DNA from: Lachnospiraceae bacterium
GTDB taxonomy: Bacteria; Bacillota; Clostridia; Lachnospirales; Lachnospiraceae
Length of the DNA stretch: 41,473 nucleotides
Assembly (NCBI GenBank): GCA_022510605.1
Contig: JAFLTB010000017.1
Coordinates: 1-41,473 of the forward strand
Direction: 5' to 3'
The notes under the pieces are model-generated. The model was not told where the DNA came from, made no database searches, and saw only the letters and a list, made by a program, of their open reading frames with translations. Numbering within the stretch: the stretch's first letter is position 1; every line of letters starts with the position of its first letter. The translations under genes and the position numbers were made by a program. Of the stretch, positions 14,969 to 22,387 are shown piece by piece.

Positions 14969-16375
14969 TTAGATTAAAGTCAATAAATTACCATATTGTA
15001 TTTTTCCAGAACTGTTATGCGGTATTTTTTTAATTACATGAATTGAAATTTGAAAATGTGGAATATTCAATTTCCTAAACAATCGTTTTTTTATTAATTC
15101 ACCTTCAATCGGATTGACAATGAAAATATATATTATCCCATCCTTCTCTACGGCTGCGCACTGCACTATTTTAAATTCATCTTTAATAACGGATTCAATA
15201 TCATCCAATTCAATCCTTCTTCCACATATTTTGCAGAATCTTGTTTTTCTTCCCACTAAGTATAAGTAACCATCTTCATCAATATATCCAATATCTCCCG
15301 TATGTAATGTATAACGTTGTTTAACTGATATTAAATCTTTTCTTGATTCCGCATATCCAGCAAAAACACTATCCCCTTCAACAACAACTTCCCCACAACT
15401 ATTGTCATTCTGCGCTTCAAATAACTCTTTTGTGCAATCAATACTAATATTCAAATCAGGTACTGCCTTGCCAACACTGCCAATTTTGTCTTCATGCTTA
15501 TTAAGCAGATAGCAACTAATTCTGGCCGTCGCCTCTGTTTGACCATACATAATATAAAAATTAATACCACTTAGTTTGGCATACTCTAAATATTTTTTTT
15601 GCAAATTGATATTCAATCTCCCTCCCGCCTGCGTCATTACCCTTAACGACGGATATTTTTTATGTCTAAACTTTAGGCGTTCCAGATTTTCATACATACG
15701 TGGAACTCCGGATAGAGACGTAAAATTATTTTTTTCAAAAAAATCCCATGCTTTTCCATCTAAAATAGAAGATTCCGTCAACAATATACTTGCACCACGA
15801 TATAGATATGTATTTACTATGGAGATTCCATATGTATAACTAATGGGCAAATTCAGCGGGCTGACATCATCGCTCCTGATATTTAATGCTTTTATAATAG
15901 CTCTTGCATTGCTCATAAGATTCTTATAACTCAAGCAAACATATTTTCTGTTTCCTGTTGAACCAGATGTAGGTAGCAATAAAGCAATATTCTTATCAAT
16001 ACTATCATTTTTCTTTGCCTCACTCCTACTATTGCTCATCAAATAATAATTCCCATAATGTAAAACGGTGGAATAACCATGAATTTCCTCGTATTTCCCC
16101 CACACGTATTCAGGCCTATAGATGTTACACAAAATTGATATTTGTGCTTTATCTATCTGAGAATCTACCATTATTACTGGTTTTTTGTTTTGTATACAAG
16201 AAATATATCCCAAAACACATTCATAGGTGTTTTCGCAAATAATCATCACTAAACTATTAGAATCGATTTTCTGAGCAAATATCTTCTGTTCCTTATACAA
16301 TGTTAAGTATGAGACCCTTCTGCCTTTATCATCTATTAAAGCAAGTTTCTCTTTATACTGTTTAAAATTCCACAT
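14969..16375 (-). CDS. Acyl-AMP ligase (ANL superfamily)
   Basis: 468 residues with the standard AMP-binding motif order: LLPTSGSTGNRK near 133 (P-loop), YGQTEATARIS, LHTGDIGYIDEDGYLYLVGR, and the catalytic C-terminal lysine K458 in SSGKIQYGNL. The reaction would be carboxylate plus ATP to acyl-AMP, then transfer to a thiol. The next gene, 44 bp downstream, is the carrier protein, which is the natural acceptor. It is the first gene of the peptide operon, preceded by a GGAAAGG site. The substrate could be a fatty, aromatic or amino acid; residues defining the pocket were not interpreted. Confidence 0.88.
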   Translation of the reverse strand: MWNFKQYKEKLALIDDKGRRVSYLTLYKEQKIFAQKIDSNSLVMIICENTYECVLGYISCIQNKKPVIMVDSQIDKAQISILCNIYRPEYVWGKYEEIHGYSTVLHYGNYYLMSNSRSEAKKNDSIDKNIALLLPTSGSTGNRKYVCLSYKNLMSNARAIIKALNIRSDDVSPLNLPISYTYGISIVNTYLYRGASILLTESSILDGKAWDFFEKNNFTSLSGVPRMYENLERLKFRHKKYPSLRVMTQAGGRLNINLQKKYLEYAKLSGINFYIMYGQTEATARISCYLLNKHEDKIGSVGKAVPDLNISIDCTKELFEAQNDNSCGEVVVEGDSVFAGYAESRKDLISVKQRYTLHTGDIGYIDEDGYLYLVGRKTRFCKICGRRIELDDIESVIKDEFKIVQCAAVEKDGIIYIFIVNPIEGELIKKRLFRKLNIPHFQISIHVIKKIPHNSSGKIQYGNLLTLI

Positions 16376-16416
16376 TTATATATTTACCTTTCCATTTTCT
16401 TCTTATCACTATCCCT

Positions 16417-16422
16417 ATTATA
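16417..16422 (-). promoter_or_regulatory. -10-like element before the peptide operon
   Basis: On the minus strand a perfect TATAAT (16422-16417) lies 41 bp before the acyl-AMP ligase ATG, but the -35 position is only TTTTTT, part of the preceding terminator. Either the promoter is activator-dependent or transcription comes by read-through of the terminator just upstream. Confidence 0.35.
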
Positions 16423-16438
16423 ATTATCCCCCATAACC

Positions 16439-16480
16439 AAAAAAACTCCCTAAAGGTAAGAATCTACTTACTTTTAGGGA
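16439..16480 (-). terminator. Rho-independent terminator or attenuator before the peptide operon
   Basis: A 14-bp stem (16447-16460 with 16467-16480, 13 Watson-Crick pairs and one G-U) with a six-base loop, followed on the minus strand by seven T. It lies upstream of the ligase gene and downstream of the lipoprotein, so it separates the two transcripts and could also act as an attenuator. Confidence 0.8.
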
Positions 16481-16535
16481 TATGCCATACACAAACCTTT
16501 ATTTATTTTTGCAAGTTGTCTTTATCAGACCAGAC

Positions 16536-16578
16536 AAAAATACCATGAAACGCTAAAATTTTACACATTTCATGGTAT
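16536..16578 (-). terminator. Rho-independent terminator of the lipoprotein gene
   Basis: ATACCATGAAA and TTTCATGGTAT form an 11-bp stem with a 17-base loop, followed by five T on the minus strand, 24 bases after the lipoprotein stop. Confidence 0.75.
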
Positions 16579-16601
16579 CTAAATCATATCCAGTCTTGTT
16601 A

Positions 16602-17708
16602 TTATTCGTTCAAAATATATTTATATAGATATGGTGTTCCGTACTCATCACTGCTGCGATTCTTATTTGAATACCAGATATAAAATTGCTCCTGATCTTC
16701 TCCAGTCACGAAGGCTCCCTCTATTTTATAGTCTTCATTCTCCAATGCATTATTATTGCTGATTATTAGTTCATCCTGCTCCGTTTTTACATCTGTGCGG
16801 TGAATACCCATTAAATTCACTGTATAGAATGCATTTGATTCTTCATCTGGGATAAAAAACGTATCACCCTTCGTTGTGATAGAATTACAGGATATAGTTT
16901 TTTCTAAAGTCCCTGATGCAATATCAAAGACATTCAGTTTGTCACAATTATCATCTGCCACGGTGTACAAGTTATTCCCCAGTACAAAAGAGCGGACAAA
17001 TGTTAATTCACCCGAATCATTCAGCATAGTCCGAATGCCATCATACATAAGTTTCTTTTTCCCTGTCTTCAAGTTATATAAAGCCCAATTACCCTCTGCA
17101 AAAATCCCCGTTTTATTATCTATCACATGGAACCCATTTAAACGGTTAATTTCACAAGATGCCATATCTTTTCCCAAACCTTCATTTTTAAGTTCTTCTA
17201 CATAACCATTGGGTGAAATAGAGACTAAATGAAAAGACAAATTAAGTTCATCCTCTTCATTTTTGACCGGCTCCTCCTTTGACATCCAAAGATAAAGATT
17301 CCCATCACTGCCAACTACTATTTCAAACGGCGTATCTCCAACTTTAGAAGCCATGCGGCTTAGATTGTCACTCCACGTTGCTTTCTCTTTTTTCCATGTT
17401 CCATCCTCCTGAAGGATACTAACATAATATGCTGTTTCTTTTTTCCCTTCATAAAATGTATACATGGCTGGTTGTCCCATTTCGTTGAGCAGAATACCAC
17501 CTATATATTCTTCTTCATCAAAGTTCAAAGGAATCTGCGTTTCCACATAATTGAAACCTATCGCAGCGGAAGAGACGGTTTCCTGTGTTGTCTCCACTGA
17601 ATCTGAAGAATTACTGCACCCACAGAGCATAATAGCAGAGAATAATGCTGTCAGAAATATTGATACTATTCTTCGATACAATCTTATGTTTTTCATTCTA
17701 CTTATCAT
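16602..17708 (-). CDS. Lipoprotein with a BlaR1-type sensor-like domain
   Basis: 368 residues. The N-terminus is a basic stretch, a hydrophobic helix and a lipobox, IMLCGC, with the lipidated cysteine at C31; the mature protein should be anchored outside the membrane. The remainder is a repeat-rich, probably beta-propeller-like domain (DGNLYLWMS, LVSISPNG, WALYNLKTGKK, NVFDIASGTLEK, LYKYILNE). Its pattern matches the extracytoplasmic C-terminal domain of the BlaR1-like proteins at 29067 and 31280 (DGNIILMP, YDWRAGE, VRNMHTGEVEYT, LQYVIQE). The ATG at 17708 has GGGGGAAAG upstream. It has its own promoter and terminator inside the peptide cluster; an immunity or sensing role is a guess. Confidence 0.8.
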   Translation of the reverse strand: MISRMKNIRLYRRIVSIFLTALFSAIMLCGCSNSSDSVETTQETVSSAAIGFNYVETQIPLNFDEEEYIGGILLNEMGQPAMYTFYEGKKETAYYVSILQEDGTWKKEKATWSDNLSRMASKVGDTPFEIVVGSDGNLYLWMSKEEPVKNEEDELNLSFHLVSISPNGYVEELKNEGLGKDMASCEINRLNGFHVIDNKTGIFAEGNWALYNLKTGKKKLMYDGIRTMLNDSGELTFVRSFVLGNNLYTVADDNCDKLNVFDIASGTLEKTISCNSITTKGDTFFIPDEESNAFYTVNLMGIHRTDVKTEQDELIISNNNALENEDYKIEGAFVTGEDQEQFYIWYSNKNRSSDEYGTPYLYKYILNE

Positions 17709-17741
17709 TTTCTTTCCCCCTTTTTGACATAAACTATATAT

Positions 17742-17770
17742 ATAGTAACCCACAGTAAAATACTTGTCAA
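17742..17770 (-). promoter_or_regulatory. Sigma-A promoter of the lipoprotein gene
   Basis: On the minus strand, TTGACA (17770-17765), 17-bp spacer, TACTAT (17747-17742), 34 bp before the ATG. Confidence 0.75.
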
Positions 17771-17851
17771 TACATAAAATATCCTTTGTGATTTTGCAAT
17801 TTTATTTGCATTATCTTCTGCTTTCCTTCTGCTATAACACAAGAACCAACA

Positions 17852-19219
17852 TCATTCCACATAATTACCAAATGATATATTTAATATATGTATATTTTCG
17901 TTTTGAGGCAAAGTAATTGATATAACTTTTTTATCATTTGATATACTATACTTTCTTTCATAGACCTGCGCCAGTTCCATGCCATTATACTCTTTTGAAT
18001 GATATTGTATTTTTTTTGTAACGTTTTCGCCGAAATCGGCGGAGCCCTTCCAATCGGAAAAATAAATATTTATATTTTCTTCCATATTCTCATAGGCTAT
18101 AGTCAACGTATCTACATCTCTTTTTAACCCATAGCCTTCTATGTATATAAAATCAAATGCCTTATTAATATTGACTACGCTCTGTCCGCAGCACTCCACC
18201 ACTCTTGTATGATATATTTTTAATGGTTCTACACTTGTTTTGTTATAATACTTATCAAGACTTAATTTCCAACAATCCTCTTTGACTGTACGCTGTTCTG
18301 GTTTCTCATTACTTCTCAAAAATTCTATTTCTAAATTGATAGCCTTATTTAATTTATCTAGAAATTCATTTTCCTTTACCCGTCCATCAACAACTTGTTT
18401 CATTGCTAATATTCTGCATAAATTCCATGAAGTAATGATTTCCTTCATCTTCTCCATAATTTCACTATTTTGAATGTAGTATTCCAGAAAATCATAAAAC
18501 TGTTTTCTTCCCCCATAAATCTCTACTAACATTCTATAAAATGGATCACTCCATGCAAACTGTTGTTTCTTAATTGAACACCAAATATTTTCACTCTCTA
18601 TATCATAATAAAATTCCAGCAAACTCTCCTTTTCAACCTTAATAAGCTTATTAATAGATAATTTTAAATTATTTTTATCTATTTCCAATGGCCTTTTGTC
18701 CACCTTGTTTTCCACCGTGTAATACGACAAACCATATAAACCTTTTTTCAAATCATTTATGTCAATGGAACTTCTACATACTAATGGCGCTGTATCTGAA
18801 AAGATATATTTTGCTCCTTCTTTCTTTGTCAAAATTATGCAGTGACGAAAATACTCTATTTGTGCAGGATCAACTTCCTTGTTATGATATTCCCATTTTG
18901 TAGGGCAAAAATACCCATTAATATGCACTATTACCATCTTTCCCATGCTTAATTCATTATCAATAAACTGGATGCCTGTCATAGCATCATCTATAGGTTT
19001 ATATATAAAGCGAATTCCTGTCTTTTTATAAATATCTATTTCTATATCATTATTTTGAACTAGATACTTTTCCCATGGTAATCCATTTTTTATCTTTTTA
19101 ACAAATCTCCATGATTGACTAAATATATCATAAAAATTAGTACAATTAATATTTTTAACTACACTAAGTTCAGAATTTCTATAGCAATCTAATCCATCTA
19201 TCCTAAACGATTCCAACAA
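17852..19219 (-). CDS. BtrH-like acyl-transfer protein (papain-like fold)
   Basis: 455 residues, no signal peptide. The first 160 residues look like the BtrH N-terminal domain: DCYRNSELSV with a candidate nucleophile C12, H126 in YFRHCIILT, and D142 in YIFSDTAP. In butirosin biosynthesis BtrH transfers an acyl group from an acyl carrier protein to an acceptor amine. The C-terminal two thirds are unrecognised, with helical segments and a beta-rich end. The start is a TTG at 19219 with AGGAGG seven bases upstream, well supported. It follows metK by 60 bp with no terminator between, so they are co-transcribed. With a carrier protein and two ligases nearby, an acyl-transfer role in the same pathway is the best inference. 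Confidence 0.65.
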   Translation of the reverse strand: MLESFRIDGLDCYRNSELSVVKNINCTNFYDIFSQSWRFVKKIKNGLPWEKYLVQNNDIEIDIYKKTGIRFIYKPIDDAMTGIQFIDNELSMGKMVIVHINGYFCPTKWEYHNKEVDPAQIEYFRHCIILTKKEGAKYIFSDTAPLVCRSSIDINDLKKGLYGLSYYTVENKVDKRPLEIDKNNLKLSINKLIKVEKESLLEFYYDIESENIWCSIKKQQFAWSDPFYRMLVEIYGGRKQFYDFLEYYIQNSEIMEKMKEIITSWNLCRILAMKQVVDGRVKENEFLDKLNKAINLEIEFLRSNEKPEQRTVKEDCWKLSLDKYYNKTSVEPLKIYHTRVVECCGQSVVNINKAFDFIYIEGYGLKRDVDTLTIAYENMEENINIYFSDWKGSADFGENVTKKIQYHSKEYNGMELAQVYERKYSISNDKKVISITLPQNENIHILNISFGNYVE

Positions 19220-19279
19220 ATGCTCACCTCCTTTCTTTCTAGTTCAGCGCAAAATACATTATATATTTTTTGACAGGAA

Positions 19280-20452
19280 TCACATACCCAAATAGCGATA
19301 TTCAATTTTTTCCCATGGTAAATCCAAATCACTTCTACCAACCTGACCATATACAGCCAGCGGCTCATAAGAAGGTCTACATAAATTAAATTTCTGAATA
19401 ATTGCGGAAGGAGTCAAATCCAACTGTTTTTGCACATTATCTGCTATCTTTGAATCAGAAATTTTTCCTGTCCCAAAGGTGTCCACATATATTCCGATGG
19501 GTTCCACAACTCCAATCGCATACGCCAACTGTACATCTACTCTTTCACATATTCCAGAGGCAACCAGATTTTTTGCAATATACCTTGCCATATATGCACC
19601 ACTACGATCAATTTTTGATGAATCTTTGCCAGAAAAAGCCCCTCCGCCATGGCGTCCGAATCCTCCATATGTATCAACAATAATTTTCCTTCCAGTAAGC
19701 CCACAATCTGCCTTTGCACCTCCTGATACAAATTGTCCAGTTGGATTAATAAACACTTTTGTTGTCTTTGTAATCATATTTTCGGGTATTACTTGCAAAA
19801 TTACATGATTAAATAAGTCCCTGTATAATTGTTCATAACTAATTTCAGGAAGATGTTGGGCGGATAAAACAATAGTTTTACAACTAACTGGTTTCATATT
19901 TTTTGAATATTCAACTGAAATCTGCGCTTTACCATCGGAGAGAATATAATCTATCTCCTTACTCTTTCGCACTGCGTCTAATTTTTTTACAAGCATGTGC
20001 GCCAATATAATTGGTGTTGGCATATAGTCTATGGTCTCATTCGTAGCATAACCATGCATAATGCCTTGGTCACCTGCACCCAAAACATTTTTTGAAACAC
20101 TGTTTTTTGTTTCAAAAGATTGAACTACTCCCCTGTATATATCCTTTGATTGTGGCTCAATATTTATTTCAATTACACAATTTTTTGCTGATAGTCCATG
20201 GTATTCCTCTGTATAACTTTTTTCGCATAACACTCTGCGAACAATTTTAGGTATATCAATATTGGCTTTTGATGAAACTTCTCCTGCCACAATTACTTTT
20301 CCCGGCATAATCATTGTTTCGCAGGCTACCCTTGAATGCGAATCAACCTCCAAGTACGCATCTAAAATTGCATCCGATATTTGGTCACACACCTTATCAG
20401 GATGCCCTTCTGTTACCGATTCAGAACTAAAAACAGTTTCTATGTTACCCAT
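19280..20452 (-). CDS. metK: S-adenosylmethionine synthase, cluster-associated copy
   Basis: 390 residues. Makes SAM from methionine and ATP. Family signatures are intact: SVTEGHPDKVCDQISDA near the N-terminus, GAGDQGIMHGYATNET, GLTGRKIIVDTYGG and GGGAFSGKD. It is full length, so it should be active. The ATG at 20452 has GAGGTGG six bases upstream; a longer frame to 20467 is not preferred. It is AT-rich like the peptide island and lies between the HTH-PurM gene and the BtrH-like gene, far from other housekeeping genes. This suggests a dedicated SAM supply for the radical SAM maturase. Whether the genome has another metK cannot be seen here. Confidence 0.95.
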   Translation of the reverse strand: MGNIETVFSSESVTEGHPDKVCDQISDAILDAYLEVDSHSRVACETMIMPGKVIVAGEVSSKANIDIPKIVRRVLCEKSYTEEYHGLSAKNCVIEINIEPQSKDIYRGVVQSFETKNSVSKNVLGAGDQGIMHGYATNETIDYMPTPIILAHMLVKKLDAVRKSKEIDYILSDGKAQISVEYSKNMKPVSCKTIVLSAQHLPEISYEQLYRDLFNHVILQVIPENMITKTTKVFINPTGQFVSGGAKADCGLTGRKIIVDTYGGFGRHGGGAFSGKDSSKIDRSGAYMARYIAKNLVASGICERVDVQLAYAIGVVEPIGIYVDTFGTGKISDSKIADNVQKQLDLTPSAIIQKFNLCRPSYEPLAVYGQVGRSDLDLPWEKIEYRYLGM

Positions 20453-20486
20453 TGTAAGCCACCTCATTCTTTTGTTTCATTTCTAA

Positions 20487-20514
20487 ATTATAGTAATCTC
20501 TTCTTTAAAAACAA
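20487..20514 (-). promoter_or_regulatory. Promoter of metK-BtrH-like operon
   Basis: On the minus strand, TTGTTT (20514-20509), a 16-bp spacer and TATAAT (20492-20487), 34 bp before the metK ATG. It follows the terminator of the upstream gene, so metK has its own transcript start. Confidence 0.55.
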
Positions 20515-20588
20515 GGTGAAATAAGTATAAAAAACAGGAACAATTTTTCTGATATTTTGGCTCTGTAGTTTTTTCTTTATAGGCACAT

Positions 20589-20619
20589 AAAAAATAGACT
20601 ATTGCAATCAACAGTCCAT
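20589..20619 (-). terminator. Rho-independent terminator of the HTH-PurM gene
   Basis: An 11-bp stem including two G-U pairs (20594-20604 with 20609-20619), a CAAT/ATTG tetraloop, and six T on the minus strand, about 57 bases after the stop codon. Confidence 0.7.
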
Positions 20620-20675
20620 AGTTTGTTTAATTTCCTCTACTGAAAACTTCCCTAACGAAACCTCTCTATTAATTC

Positions 20676-21923
20676 CTACCATAACAATTCATTATAAAAA
20701 TCAACCTTGTGTTGTCCTTTTTCCACCTTTCCTATTGGGTAACAATTGTAGTACTGTCCAATATGTTCCTGAACAGACTTAACATATTCAGGCGACAAAA
20801 CAACACACATACCAACACCGCAATTAAATGTATTTAACATTTCATTGTTGCTAATATTTCCTTGTTTTTTAATAAAATTAAAAATAGGTAATATTTCAAT
20901 GCTTGATAAATCAATTCGTGCACATAATCCATCTGGTATAATTCTGCTCAAATTACCTTGAATCCCTCCCCCTGTTATATGGGCCAGACCATTATATATG
21001 TCCTTTCCAAAAAATTCTTTCAAACATTGATAATATGGCGTATGCGGTTTCATAATTTGCTCAACAAATGTCAATTCTTCAACCTTCTCTAATTTAATTT
21101 CTGGATGTTTATCCATCAATAATCTGATTAATGAGTAACCATTTGTATGCACTCCATTCGATTCAATAGCCAGTACTATATCACCGTCTTTTATTCTATG
21201 ACCATCTATGACACAAGTTCTATCTGCAATACCTGCAATTGTAGACGAAAGAATATAGGTTCCCTCCTGAACCACCTGAGGTTGTATAGATGTTTCACCA
21301 CCAACTAATGAACACTCATTTTCTTTACACGCATTTGCTATTCCCTTTATAAATGCGTTTATAGTATCTTTCTCCGCTTTGCCACACACTATTGTATCCA
21401 ATACTGCCAACGGTTTTGCCCCCATAACAATCACATCATTTACTAAATGGTTAACCATATCATGACAGATAGATTCTGTATAACCATATTCCATAGCCAA
21501 TTTTTGCTTTGAACCAGGTTCTTCTGATTTCAATATCAACACTGGGTTCTCAATATCTTCAAAATTAATATCATACAAAGAGGCAAATGGACCAACTCCA
21601 TTTAAAACCCGTTTATCCTCACTTACCAATAATTTTGACATATCTTTTTTCAAGGAATCAGAATATGAAATGTCAACTCCAGCTTTGTCATAAGACAATG
21701 CCTCTTTATCGCTAATACTCGCCTTCAGCAAATCATCAACAGATACATGCAAGGCCTGCGATAATGCGGGCAAAATTTCAATGTTCGGATAGACAATTCC
21801 ATTTTCCCACTTTGAAACCGCTTGAAATGTTATACCCAATTCATCTGCCAACTTCTGTTGTGTCATATGATTGCGTTTTCGCTGTTCACATATAAATTTA
21901 CCCATCTTTAGATTGTTCAACAT
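20676..21923 (-). CDS. XRE helix-turn-helix fused to PurM (AIR synthetase)-like domain
   Basis: 415 residues with two parts. Residues 1-66 are an XRE DNA-binding domain (MGKFICEQRKRNHMTQQKLADELGITFQAVSKWENG). Residues about 76-415 align along their full length with PurM: SYDKAGVDIS, HLVNDVIVMGAKPLAVLD, CSLVGGET, GVHTNGYSLIR, LAHITGGGI, MLNTFNCGVGM. PurM closes FGAM to aminoimidazole ribonucleotide with ATP. The usual GTDGVGTK loop reads KSEEPGSK (132-139), so substrate binding may have changed. The ATG at 21923 has GGGAGG five bases upstream. No other purine genes are near. It may be a regulator using a PurM fold as ligand sensor, or an enzyme that controls its own expression; the sequence alone does not decide. 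Confidence 0.88.
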   Translation of the reverse strand: MLNNLKMGKFICEQRKRNHMTQQKLADELGITFQAVSKWENGIVYPNIEILPALSQALHVSVDDLLKASISDKEALSYDKAGVDISYSDSLKKDMSKLLVSEDKRVLNGVGPFASLYDINFEDIENPVLILKSEEPGSKQKLAMEYGYTESICHDMVNHLVNDVIVMGAKPLAVLDTIVCGKAEKDTINAFIKGIANACKENECSLVGGETSIQPQVVQEGTYILSSTIAGIADRTCVIDGHRIKDGDIVLAIESNGVHTNGYSLIRLLMDKHPEIKLEKVEELTFVEQIMKPHTPYYQCLKEFFGKDIYNGLAHITGGGIQGNLSRIIPDGLCARIDLSSIEILPIFNFIKKQGNISNNEMLNTFNCGVGMCVVLSPEYVKSVQEHIGQYYNCYPIGKVEKGQHKVDFYNELLW

Positions 21924-21977
21924 TCCTGCCTCCCTGTGTAGTGTCCCATTGATAACCTGCTTTATTTCTTTAGTCTT

Positions 21978-22006
21978 AGGTTAGCAAATAAATGCTTTTT
22001 TCACAA
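21978..22006 (-). promoter_or_regulatory. Promoter of the HTH-PurM gene
   Basis: On the minus strand, TTGTGA (22006-22001), 17-bp spacer, TAACCT (21983-21978). Moderate match; autoregulation by the HTH domain is plausible. Confidence 0.45.
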
Positions 22007-22037
22007 TAACATTTTTTTTGAGATTTTCACTCCTTTT

Positions 22038-22387
22038 TCAACTAAAGGTTGAGGGCTTTTCCGCATAATGCCACAACTGCAGCGTCCGAAAGGTTATATC
22101 GCACTGCTTCCTCTTCTTAGATTTCCAGCCAACCTCCAGCTGCATCCCTCCATAGGGCCCCCAGTTACGGAACATAGTATCGACATTTATAAGAGAGCAT
22201 TCTTTCTGTTTTTTTCATATGGCATCTTTCTCCTTTGTTATTTCCTTCATTCGATTGATAAATGCTATTACATCTAATGCTTTACGACTTGTCCGTTCCA
22301 TACGGCAACCATTTGAATGCGCTGATATCCCATCTCCTTTGGAATCTCCAGAGCCATCTCATTGCCCGGTAATCGTATCAACACCAT
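22038..22387 (-). pseudogene. Decayed minus-strand coding remnants
   Basis: The gap between the HTH-PurM gene and the DUF6056-like gene holds three short minus-strand frames that read like protein but are too short and poorly initiated. They are 22387-22274 (37 codons, contains EIPKEMGYQRIQMVAVWNG), 22301-22215 (28 codons, MERTSRKALDVIAFINRMKE) and 22214-22038 (58 codons, contains FRNWGPYGGMQLEVGW). They lie in successive frames and none has a good ribosome site, which fits one or more genes broken by frameshifts. I do not recognise the family. The plus-strand frame at 22068-22277 is judged a shadow. Confidence 0.3.

Noticed and set aside
16439-16480. Insertion-sequence end or att site
   Set aside because: The inverted repeat is a textbook hairpin followed by T on the minus strand, so a terminator explains it.
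20453-20620. SAM riboswitch (S-box) before metK
   Set aside because: The promoter lies 34 bp from the ATG and the hairpin upstream is a simple terminator of the previous gene, so there is no room for a riboswitch.
22068-22277. Plus-strand 69-codon frame as a gene
   Set aside because: No ribosome site, and the opposite strand looks more like decayed coding sequence.
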